A DNA stretch of 64,000 nucleotides from Oscheius tipulae (Eukaryota; Nematoda; Chromadorea; Rhabditida; Rhabditidae), in contig JASJZH010000001.1 of NCBI GenBank assembly GCA_037178975.1, positions 5,502,501-5,566,500 of the forward strand, given 5' to 3'. Shown here piece after piece: positions 55,795 through 64,000 of this stretch. The notes below the pieces were generated by a model. The model had not been told where the DNA came from, did no database searches, and was given only the letters and a program-made list of their open reading frames with translations. Position numbers and translations under genes: made by a program. Position 1 is the first letter of the stretch, and each line of letters opens with the position of its first letter.

Positions 55795-56409
55795 CACAGA
55801 GATGGTCTTCTCCTCAGCTCTGCTCTTCCTCCCCTTTTCCTCGGCACGGCCGCAGCTACTGGCAATGTGATCAACTTCGACGTGGCTGGAACCTACTGGT
55901 GTGAGCACAGTCGATTCATCGATCGGATGCGAGATGTGTGGCAAAAGTACGGACCTCTGAAGAGGGTCAACTTCAACTACTATCCCGATCACAAATGCCA
56001 GACGGCTAGCATGGGACAAGCTATTAGACCAGACAGTTCCTAGAAGTGCCAGCAACCAAAGTTCGATTTCCACCTGTGTGAAGAAAACCCTGAACAATGA
56101 TCCAGCTCGCTCGATGCGCTCCCCTGTTGCCAAGGTGGCCAGTCAAACAATGTTTTCAAATCCAGATCAGTTGCCAAGAAGCTGGACATTGAGAAGTGTC
56201 ACCAACTTCCAGCAAAAGTCCTTGATACGCAGCTTCCAACATTATTCAAGCTGAAGCAATGTGGAGGCGGTATCGAAAGACGCAAATCACTGGCAGCTGA
56301 ACATGCTGCCTACAGCAGGGCTAGAAATAGCCTGTACTGGTGGGCATGGATCGTCCTGAATGGAACACGTGTCGGCGGAGCTGAGCACAATCTCTGGGGG
56401 AGAGATTAG
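55795..56409 (+). pseudogene. GILT-like thiol reductase, broken or unresolved
   Basis: Fragments match gamma-interferon-inducible lysosomal thiol reductases: INFDVAGTYWCEHSRFIDRM (the active-site position, here C-x-x-S), GPLKRVNFNYYPDHKC, a central KKLDIEKCHQLPAKVLDTQL and the C-terminal AWIVLNGTRV, which corresponds to the family PWIVING. A 39-nt GC-AG intron (56005-56043) is possible. The pieces lie in different frames and I could not join them without a stop, and the leader is out of frame with the only nearby ATG (55802). It may be a decaying copy or have introns I missed. GILT enzymes reduce disulfides in lysosomes. Confidence 0.4.
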
Positions 56410-56481
56410 CAAGCTGCTCAGTCCTAATCCGAAGGAGTGCAACTGACTTGACCAATAAAAAGGACCTGCAGCACTTCATTG

Positions 56482-56744
56482 TCAATGATTTGAACCATGA
56501 TACGAGGGTATTCTTCGATACTTCATCTGTAGGTCTCTCAACAGGGTTAGGATCTTGTGATCCCCGATTCCGATCTCGACAAACTCGCGTTCGGAAAAGG
56601 CCGGTAGTTGCTGAAAGGAATGAGTGTTTTGTCTGTCTCTGTACTCACCCAGCCTTCCAGTTCAGCTTCTTCGATCTGTCTCATCACCTCCGAGTGTCCA
56701 AGGCGAAACAACTCGTTAGCAAAGAATTCTGAAAAGTACACCAT
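56482..56744 (-). CDS. Small SAM-domain-like protein
   Basis: Two exons (56744-56649 and 56610-56482) join in phase to 74 residues from an ATG. The sequence RQIEEAELEGWQLPAFSERE then FVEIGIGDHKILTLLRDLQM fits the second half of a SAM domain: a hydrophobic helix, an (E/D)-x-L/F-x-x-x-GI turn and a final long helix. SAM domains mediate protein-protein or RNA binding. It might be a fragment of a longer gene, since an exon-like stretch (YKKRWKAIEKWEAITLAE) lies upstream but does not join in phase. Confidence 0.4.
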
Positions 56745-56941
56745 TCGAAAAAAAAAACCAGTCGATCTACTTCAGCGAGAGTAATTGCTTCCCACTTCTC
56801 AATTGCCTTCCATCGCTTTTTGTAAACTAAGTAATTCGCACTTTTGAAACAGTTTCGGAAAGTTTGTATGTTTGTTCCGAAAACTATTACAAATGTTAAC
56901 CTAATAATAACTTGAAAGAGGGAGCCATTCGAAGCTGGGAC

Positions 56942-58393
56942 ATGGACAAGGAGACGCTGAAAAAGACCTTCAAGGCAGCGGAGGCTACGGTAGCTGCATG
57001 TGAGGGGCAGCAGACGATTCTATTGACTCCGCAGAGGGATAGCTGGTCGCCGGTTCCGCGGGACAATTCGACAGAGACGGCCTTCAGTAACACGATGCGC
57101 AACATGACGGCCTGTTCGAAGAGTCCGGCCAAGAAGAGGACGAACTCGCCGTTCGGATCGATTCGGAACCAGAAGTCGCGGGCCAGGACCAACATCCGTC
57201 GGGCCGACACCTACAGCAAGAAGTCGCTGACGGCCGTCGACAAGCCTACCTCTGGAGTCAAGACAGCTGCCGGGATCAGTTCGAGATCTGCTAGTCGAAT
57301 CAGCCAGATGGGAACGGCCATTGGAAGCAGCTCTACTACCAGCACAGCTCGTGAAGACAGCGTTCGTCAAAAGAGGACCTCTACTGGAATCAATACTGCC
57401 GTCGGATCTGGCTGTCAGACGGGAAAAACGAACACCGCCCTCGGAATCAGCTCCCGTAGCAACTCGCGTGAAAGCAGCTGGAAGTCTGGTGGAGCGAAGA
57501 CGGCTGTCGGACAGAGCTCCAGATCTGGTAGTCTTGACAACAATCTAAGACAACCAACGTCTGGAGTGAATACTGCTGCCGGACTGAGTTCCAGATCTGG
57601 TAGTCGTGACAGCAGCGCGGGACAGCCGACGTCTGGAGTGAACACTGCTGTCGGACTGAGCTCCAGATCGGTTAGTCGTGCCAGTCAGATGAGGATGGCT
57701 GTCGGAACCAACTCTGCCACCAGTACGGCTCGTGAAGACACCGCCAGTAAGTCTGGAAAGTGGAACACGGCCATGGGAAACAATTCCCGCAGCAACTCTC
57801 GCGGAAGCTGTATCATGTCTGGGAAAAAGAAGAAAAAGAGTGTCGGGATCAGGAGCAAGGGACAGCCGACGTCTGGAGTGAGCACTGCTGCTGGACGGAG
57901 CTCGAGATTCGGATGTCGTGCCAGTCGGAAGAAGAATACGGATGTGGGAACGAGAGCCAGATCTGCCAGTCGGGACAGCAACAAACCCACGACTGGAGTC
58001 GACACGGCCGTCGGAATCTGCTCCAGAAGCAACTCTCAAGTCAGCACGGCTCGTGAGCAGATCTCCTCCCGTCACGACAGTCCGCCGCCTCTGAAGACCA
58101 TCCAGACCTCGATGTCCAGTACTCCAGTCACCTCAACGCTCTCAACTGCCAGAGAGATCCCCATCGACATTGCTTGGTCAACCCCGAGTCGTCTTGGCAA
58201 CACGACGACGAGCTCGACGGTCACGTCCAAGGAGCCGCTGGCTGTGGAGAAATTGAGCGATGGACGAATCAAGTTGGCGATGATGATGGAGATCACTGCA
58301 CCGTCTGGAAGAATCGGAATCGCTGCTCGGGCTCCGGAAGGAACCAAAGTCAAGATGGTCACCGTCAACGGAACCATGATCTACAGCGCCTAG
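56942..58393 (+). CDS. Intronless Ser/Arg-rich repeat protein, unrecognised
   Basis: A single 483-codon frame from ATG 56942, with AATAAA at 58443-58448. The first 100 residues are basic (RNQKSRARTNIRRAD). The centre, about residues 100-385, is built of degenerate units near 20-25 residues with core TSGVNTA(A/V)GLSSRSGSR, interrupted by TSTARED pieces and a KKKKK stretch. The last 60 residues are different and may fold (LSDGRIKLAMMMEIT ... KVKMVTVNGTMIYS). It lacks a signal peptide or membrane segment. The RS-type and basic content suggests nucleic-acid, cytoskeletal or chromatin binding, but that is a guess. Lack of introns contrasts with all neighbours and could mean a retrocopy or a sperm-type gene. 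Confidence 0.7.
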   Translation: MDKETLKKTFKAAEATVAACEGQQTILLTPQRDSWSPVPRDNSTETAFSNTMRNMTACSKSPAKKRTNSPFGSIRNQKSRARTNIRRADTYSKKSLTAVDKPTSGVKTAAGISSRSASRISQMGTAIGSSSTTSTAREDSVRQKRTSTGINTAVGSGCQTGKTNTALGISSRSNSRESSWKSGGAKTAVGQSSRSGSLDNNLRQPTSGVNTAAGLSSRSGSRDSSAGQPTSGVNTAVGLSSRSVSRASQMRMAVGTNSATSTAREDTASKSGKWNTAMGNNSRSNSRGSCIMSGKKKKKSVGIRSKGQPTSGVSTAAGRSSRFGCRASRKKNTDVGTRARSASRDSNKPTTGVDTAVGICSRSNSQVSTAREQISSRHDSPPPLKTIQTSMSSTPVTSTLSTAREIPIDIAWSTPSRLGNTTTSSTVTSKEPLAVEKLSDGRIKLAMMMEITAPSGRIGIAARAPEGTKVKMVTVNGTMIYSA

Positions 58394-58923
58394 GACACCC
58401 AAAAAGAAACTACAGAGGTGCTTCCTTACTGTCTCTATTACCAATAAACTCATTGGCATGTCCCCTTCTTTTGTTATCGGGATACCCGAAAAGGACTTTT
58501 TGCGGCACTGGGTGAGGAACTTTGATAGAGGAGAGCATGGACATTGACAAGAGTCTCTGGATGGAAAACGTGGACAAAAGTCTCTGTTGTTTCTCGTCTC
58601 AAACCAACTTTTCGGGTCCTGTACCGGATAGGAGACCATGGTTGCTGAAGGCAGCACCCGTTGTTGCACCAGCAGTTTGGGGCCATGTAGTTGTCCAGTA
58701 GAGACGGATCTGAAGCTTCGTTACTAGCCAAAAGAGACTGGCTCACTTTCGCAGCTCGTGCTTTTCTCCTTCCACAAACAGGCTGTCCTTCGACTTTTTC
58801 AGCATTCTAGGGGTCTGCCTGGATTGATTGGGAGACGAAGTTTCAGAGTAGCGAATCGTCACTCTTCTCCAGGTGTCACTCGAGCTTTCTGAACAGAGAT
58901 TGTGAGATCTTCTTCTCTCTTAG
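58394..58923. other. Spacer between convergent genes
   Basis: Contains the AATAAA of the repeat protein. A minus-strand stretch (58746-58474) is open in two frames but has no recognisable domain. Confidence 0.4.
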
Positions 58924-61654
58924 CTATAGGCCAAAGTCACTTGAGGCTGCATATGGACAGGAAAACCGACCTGGCGAGGAATCAGTCAACTGCTTCGGCA
59001 CGATGACTCTTGGATGAAGGAATGTGGGCTGGACTTTGTGTGGCTGCGACTTTGGATAGCTCTAGACAGATCTCGTCTATGCAAAAAATTTGAGAACTCA
59101 CATAGAGGATAGAGTTGGCAATTGCTGGATCATATTCTTTTGCTGCTTTCACTTGGTTCTTATAAGGCTTCTTCTCAACTCCACCGGTATACCAATCGTA
59201 GAAGTTGGTCACAAGGAAAGATTGAGCTTCAGTTGCCAGTGCTCGGACGACTTCCATGACAGTATCATCATTGCTGCTCTTCTTCGGGAAGAGAGCCCTC
59301 TCCTGATAGAGAAGATCCTCCACAGTCACGAATTTCTGAATAGGAAGTGACTGTCTCCCTGTCTCTTACCCTGTAATTCCTCCCATGCATTGGATAGGTA
59401 TGCATTCGAGTCTCTCTCCATTGTCTAGCCTCTACTGGAGGCAGTTCAACCGGTTTGTCGGCGAATAACTTCTTTGAGAGCAACTTGCTGGGAAAGACCT
59501 TCTTCAAGGTGTTGGAACTGCCGCTAAAGTTCAGGTCGAGTCTCCCCGGACGGAAGCAGTGCAGAGCCGATCGGATTGTGTCGCTCGATTCACCTGGAAC
59601 AAAATGGTAAGTCAATTACTAAAATTTCTCCAAGACAAGTTTGGCTGATGCTCCGTCGGGGCGCCTGACAGGTACACAAAAGTATCTGTGACAAATTGGC
59701 AAACAGGACTTTAGACACACACACACACACGCACAATGTCTCAAATCCATACCTCCATTGGAAATGTAGTAGTCAAAGGCCGTCATCTTCTGCTGATTCA
59801 AGTAGACTGTCGAGGCTCCTCTGTCCAGAAGATACGTAATTACGTCAGACTGACTGAACCAACTTGCTTTCTTCAATGGAACTCTTCCTACCCTAGAAGA
59901 GCAGCAATTTGCAGAGAAGAGAGTCCGAGTTTTTCATCGCCTTCGTCGAGAAACTGCCCATCCGCCGCTAAACATCGGACGGCATTAATGTTTCCGATGG
60001 CTACGGAAAAATGAAGAGGGGAGTAGCCGGAAGGGAGACGAAGTTTCCTCTGCTGTAATAGTTCTTCCTTGTCGAAATCGTCCTCCATCAACGACTGGCG
60101 GATGTCTTTCCTCTCTGGAAGGTCACATTTGTAAGAGCGCCGATTTTAAAACCTGGCGGAAAGTTGGATACTCTAACAAATTTAAGTTCTCTAGATTCTG
60201 TTATTGTTTTTAGACCCAAGAAAATATTGTCTACAGAATTGTAGCCCAGATCAAACTCTAGAACTTTGGGAAACATGTGCTAGCTGGAAAATGACATCTA
60301 GTACCCAAAAAAGACATTAAAAATTCCATCTACCTGTCCTGTTCCCTAGTGACCGTTCATAGAACAACTTTTCCGCATCCTTTCTCTTTAAAAACAGTGC
60401 CAGTTCTTGAGCTGTCCTCTTCAAGAATGTCCTACAAACTAGCTTTGAGACATCATAAGCCTACTTTTTCCCATAATCTGCTCCCTTATCCAGCAGAGTT
60501 ATGAGCATGCTACGACTAGAAAACATGACTCCTAAAGAGAGCGCAGATAAACCGTGCAGATTGCTCATGATGGCATCGACGGAGGCTCCTCTAAATGGAC
60601 GATAAAAACAGTTAAAAGGCGGCATACTTCGAAATGAGGTAGACGGAAATAGGCGAGAAGTTCCTAAAGACGGATGTGATCAACGGGGTCGGACAAGTGT
60701 CTTTGGACTCGGAGACTGGCACTCTCAATCCAACAAGCTTTTTGATTACTTCGAGATGACCACCAGCTGCTGCCAGGGTTAGGGCGGAGGCACCCATTCT
60801 TCTACAAAATTGACGTTGGCATGGTCATCGCTTAAAACTTACGTAAACTTCATGATGTCTGCTCCCTTCTGGAGCAAAAGATCGATAACTTCCATCTTTC
60901 CTTCTCGACAAGCGTGGAGAAAGGCAGTCATCCCTGTCCGAGAAGTCGCCTCCAGATCAGCGCCATTCTCGAGTAGGAGCAATGACAACTCCCGGTTGCC
61001 CATAAAGGCGGCAATTTGCAGTGGAGTGACCAGATCGTCATCTGTGGCATCCACAGCGACACCATTATTCAGTGATTCTGTCACTTTCCGAATGTCGTTT
61101 CTAGCAAAATGATGTTGAGCATTGAATAGATGATCCTTGATTAAAAAAAAACCTCGCGCTGAGCTCAAAAAGTATACAAGAAATTTTCTGCAACGTTGTA
61201 GCCTGAATCAAGATCTACAGCTCTGTAGAACATTATAAAGTCGAAAAAGTTAGTCTTGAACTCGAAATTGTTAGTTGAAGTGGCGCAAGACTTCACCCAT
61301 ATCGTCTCTTCTTACCCGTCTTACCTGCCAACTCGTTTTTTGAGGAGCCGAGGTGGTACGGGCGAGAAATGAACGCGATGAGGCGCGATCTCACGCCGAG
61401 TCCAATAAGGTACTAACGATTTGATTTTGTTTTTCGAATTTGTTTCGTGATGTGATGTTTTGCAAAATTGTAGAGCAAATCAAGAGCTACAAATTTGTAG
61501 AACACGCCAACGTTCAAAGTTTACTTTCTGAATCAGAACAATGGCTATGACGCGACGGGATTTCTTCTATTTAGTACCTGTAGCAAGCATCCAACAGTTC
61601 AATTTTAGGAACATCACTGTCGTCGTGCCAGGTGGCCGCCGATCCAGCTGACAT
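58924..61654 (-). CDS. Ankyrin-repeat protein
   Basis: Ten exons (61654-61578, 61100-60843, 60801-60628, 60590-60465, 60431-60334, 60114-59892, 59853-59753, 59593-59370, 59335-59102, 59061-58924) give 550 residues. About seven to eight ankyrin repeats fill residues 25-350, e.g. DLVTPLQIAAFMGNRELSLL, GMTAFLHACREGKMEVIDLL, SALTLAAAGGHLEVIKKLV, GYSPLHFSVAIGNINAVRCL. The C-terminal 180 residues have no ankyrin pattern and no domain that I recognise. No SAM or SOCS box is seen. Introns 61101-61577, 60115-60333 and 59594-59752 carry repeat copies. The last exon is the least certain. A scaffold role is inferred from the repeats only. Confidence 0.8.
59636..59735. repeat. Dispersed repeat B, shortened copy (ankyrin intron)
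   Basis: Starts caagtttggctgatgctccg like 32800 and ends in an acacacac tract; the middle is missing. Confidence 0.6.
60225..60277. repeat. Hairpin element copy (ankyrin intron)
   Basis: tattgtctacagaattgtag and ctagaactttgggaaacatg, diverged. Confidence 0.65.
61183..61233. repeat. Hairpin element copy (ankyrin intron)
   Basis: attttctgcaacgttgtag and ctacagctctgtagaacatt. Confidence 0.75.
61454..61505. repeat. Hairpin element copy (ankyrin intron)
   Basis: gatgttttgcaaaattgtag and ctacaaatttgtagaacac; second copy in the same 477-bp intron. Confidence 0.8.
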
Positions 61655-62232
61655 GGTATACTGTCTCAAAAAGGCTTCATAAGAATCACAAATAGATGAT
61701 GAGCAAGAATATGTACGACAGAAGACGGGTAGACAAAATTAGCAGGAAAGAGAGATAGAGATCGATGACGGGAACCGGACTGTGGGGGCAGTCCGTGGGG
61801 CAACCCCCACGTGAGAAAGCACTGAATGGTCAACCGAAGAAGGTTTGACCAGTGATGGGTCGGAGTGTCTGAGGCGGAATGATATCGGTGGCGTCGTGAT
61901 GAACGAATCGAGAGGTTGCCGGAGAAGAGAGTTCTCTGAAATGGACGTCTGTTAAAAAATCGTAGACCTTAAACTTAGTTTCTGTGGAACCCATCAATAG
62001 TGCCTCCGAGAGTTTCAGAAGTAAACAAAAACTTTGCCTAGATTGGGGATCGAACCCGCACTGTTGTGTTTTGCTGTCGGAGCGCTAACTGACTGAGCCA
62101 TTCGGGAAAGCTTGGCGCCGCCACTCGGAAAAGAGATGAGCAATGATAAGAGGCAAATAGACTGATACAATCTTGAAATTCCCGGAATTCAATGCGTTGA
62201 TGGGTCCCACAGCTAACATTTTCTAAATCGCG
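61655..62232. other. Spacer between NETO-like and ankyrin genes
   Basis: Both flanking genes are on the minus strand, so it holds the 3-prime end of NETO and the promoter of the ankyrin gene, plus a tRNA-like piece. Confidence 0.4.
62041..62108 (-). repeat. tRNA-like piece 7
   Basis: Minus strand TGGCTCAGTCAGTTAGCGC then GCGGGTTCGATCCCC. The acceptor stem and one side of the T stem do not pair. Confidence 0.55.
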
Positions 62233-64000
62233 TTAAACATACGCCTCATTGTGAATATGACTTGTCTTGGGCTGATGTGACCTATAAGGCTGTCTTGCTC
62301 TGCGTCTGCCATTGCTCTGCTCGGCCATCTTCTTCCTCTCCAGTTTTTTCTTGAAAAGGTAACAGAAGAAAAGAACAATGAACAAAAAGAGTCCGCCACA
62401 AAAGACCCCCGCAACCACGATGGTTCGATCCGTAGAATTCTGCTTCATTTCACCTAAATTTGAATTTCACTCCCGTACCATCTCGTAAGGGTTAGAAGCA
62501 AGAGGATCAGGAAGCCACACAGCAGTCTCTCTTTATTAGAACAGGGCAGATATGTACAGTAACCCGTAGAGAAGCGGGGACGACGAGGAGACCGAGGAGG
62601 AGAAGAAGAGAGCCAGTCGGCGTGCAGGGGCAGCACCTGGGACACATGCGGTTAGGTTTCTCGGCCAGAAAAAGCGGTAAGAGCAGCCTTGGCAGAGGAA
62701 TTGGGACTCGACTTACAGTGTCCTTCATCGGTATCGTCATGCAGACCACAGTTAGGATCTCCGTTACAGCGAAGCTGAGAACTGATGCAGAGTTGACTGT
62801 AGGTGCAGAGATACTGATGGGCTCCACCGCAGTCCGCTATATCTAGACGGTACGGGTTAGACGTAAGTTATCAAAATATCAAAATATCTATCAAAATGCA
62901 AAGCCCATATCAAAATATATAACCTTATAGAACGTCGCTAAACTGAAAACTATTATGGTTCGAAATGCTCGCGAAGGTAAGTCACGGATCTTTTCTGATG
63001 TGACGCGCAACTCTGACATGCTTCTTTTCATCCAAAACAGCATTTTTAATCTTTGTGATAATCTGCAAAGTTGTAGCTATTGATCAGATGTACAACTTTG
63101 CACAACAGTTTTGAGCAAATATGAGTTCATCTACCCAAAAAGTACCTTTCACATGGCGAACTTCAGTCCAGGTCAGATTGAAGCCTTCCAGTCCGTTCAC
63201 TTTGTCCGGACTTGTCAGGAAACTGATTCTGACCGTGCTATTCTTTGTCACCAAGGGAGTGAAAAAGCTCTGCTCGGTCCCACAATACTCGTTTCTTGGA
63301 GCTCCTCGGACTCTAAGGACAGCTTTTTGACAACTGGCCGAAGTCGTGGTCATCGAGCCTTCGATGTTCAGCTTTACCATGGTCAAGAGGATCTGAAGAT
63401 TTTGTTAGAAAACAAGAGAAATTGAACTAACCTGGTAGCCAGGACGGGCTTCGATCTCCCAATCGCAATGAACGTCCTTGTTGTACTTTATCGGAAAGTT
63501 GGGCGAATGAACGTAGCCAGTTGGATTGGATTCCGAAGCGACTATGCGTCTGCCACAGCGGAGATGACCGTCAGTTCGGGTCTCACTTCTCTCTGAGCAA
63601 GTAAATCAGTAAACTTTTCGATGACACTTGCCAACAGAAGGGATATCCTCAGCTGGAGCCTTCCTGATCTCATAGAGAGCCTTGAAGCCATTCCCAGTAC
63701 CCGAACTGTCGCTGGAAAAGACGACTCGCATCGAGTGTGCCCCAAAGGCCGAGACTGTCGGTCCGGGGAACGTATCGGAACAGTATCTCTCTTGCAATTT
63801 GAGAGTCTCGCGACCGTTAAAATCAAAGAAGACGTCGTAGATCTCGAGCCAGTCCTTGCATCTAAAAATTACGTTCAATGGTATCGCGTTACAGCAAGCT
63901 GACTTGTCTTCCGCCTGCTCCCCATACAAGGCAAACTGCTCAAAATGGACCAGAATCTGCTGCCCGGGCTGCCCTTCAATGTAGTAGGTACAATTTGTGT
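62233..64000 (-). CDS. NETO-like receptor auxiliary protein (CUB-CUB-LDLa-TM), partial
   Basis: Runs off the right edge, so the N-terminus is missing. Exons seen: (64000)-63904, 63861-63628, 63585-63432, 63392-63146, 62842-62713 and the last exon 62453-62233. The first CUB domain contains CKDWLEIYDVFFDFNG and RYCSDTFPGPTVSAFGAHSM; the second has GYVHSPNFPIKYNKDVHCDW and ISFLTSPDKVNGLEGFNLTW; the LDLa module has CISSQLRCNGDPNCGLHDDT; the last exon has a transmembrane helix (VVAGVFCGGLFLFIVLFFCY) and a basic tail. This order is that of neuropilin- and tolloid-like proteins (C. elegans SOL-2), auxiliary subunits of ionotropic glutamate receptors. The junction between the LDLa exon and the last exon is unresolved. 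An intron carries a hairpin copy. Confidence 0.8.
63057..63106. repeat. Hairpin element copy (NETO-like intron)
   Basis: gataatctgcaaagttgtag and gtacaactttgcacaac. Confidence 0.8.

Noticed and set aside
57415-58377. Several long minus-strand frames opposite the repeat protein
   Set aside because: They arise because the repeated codons on the plus strand lack stops in other frames; the plus frame has ATG, poly(A) signal and coherent repeats.
63585-63861. A GC donor (gcaagt) after exon 63861-63628 of the NETO-like gene
   Set aside because: The GT donor four bases on keeps the frame into the second CUB domain; the GC donor does not.

Overview
The window reads as nuclear DNA of a small-genome invertebrate, most likely a nematode. 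Genes sit close together on both strands. Introns are mostly 35-60 nt with TTTTCAG-type acceptors. Several genes match nematode families: a BRE-4-type glycosyltransferase, a collagen plus olfactomedin membrane protein like UNC-122/COF-2, a small DSL Notch ligand, and a peptidylglycine hydroxylase without a lyase domain. This assignment is inference from gene content and splicing; no rRNA or mitochondrial marker is present. Gene models were spliced by hand from reading frames, GT/GC-AG sites and family alignment from memory. Where I give an exon structure, the codon phase closes across every junction I list.

Layout: 0.2-1.1 kb tamalin-like PDZ protein (+); 1.6-3.9 kb transposase-like ORF (+); 4.3-5.0 kb RMDN (+); 6.1-8.2 kb NAA60 (+); 8.4-9.7 kb unknown (-); 10.4-12.1 kb PHM (+); 12.3-13.9 kb UBL/UBA protein (-); 14.1-14.9 kb CCDC124 (-); 16.2-18.1 kb BRE-4-like (+); 18.5-21.6 kb WDTC1 (-); 21.6-24.9 kb gene-poor; 25.0-27.4 kb DIPK1/FAM69 (+); 27.5-29.0 kb DSL ligand (-); 29.9-32.6 kb UNC-122/gliomedin-like (+); 32.6-34.9 kb repeat-rich spacer; 34.9-37.9 kb UDP-glucose dehydrogenase (+); 39.4-42.9 kb tropomodulin (-); 43.8-45.2 kb eIF3h (+); 45.4-54.0 kb CAD (-, 17 exons); 55.8-56.4 kb GILT-like remnant (+); 56.5-56.7 kb small SAM protein (-); 56.9-58.4 kb intronless repeat protein (+); 58.9-61.7 kb ankyrin protein (-); 62.2-64.0 kb NETO-like CUB/LDLa receptor (-, runs off the right edge).

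The genes do not form one pathway. They are housekeeping enzymes (CAD for pyrimidines, UGDH for UDP-glucuronate, NAA60 for Golgi N-terminal acetylation), translation and ribosome factors (eIF3h, CCDC124), cytoskeletal proteins (tropomodulin, RMDN) and membrane or secreted signalling proteins (DSL, NETO, UNC-122-like, PHM, BRE-4, DIPK1). Many neighbours are convergent with short spacers, e.g. eIF3h/CAD and PHM/UBL-UBA.

The most unusual feature is non-coding. A short hairpin element (arms near GATGTTCTGCAAAGTTGTAG and its complement) occurs about 20 times, mainly in the unusually long introns; every CAD intron above 200 bp holds at least one. A second set of at least seven degenerate tRNA-like pieces also lies in introns and spacers. 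Other points are two GC-AG introns, many 36-39 nt introns that are often a multiple of three, an inverted minisatellite pair, foldback elements inside NAA60, and an unrecognised intronless Ser/Arg-rich repeat protein.
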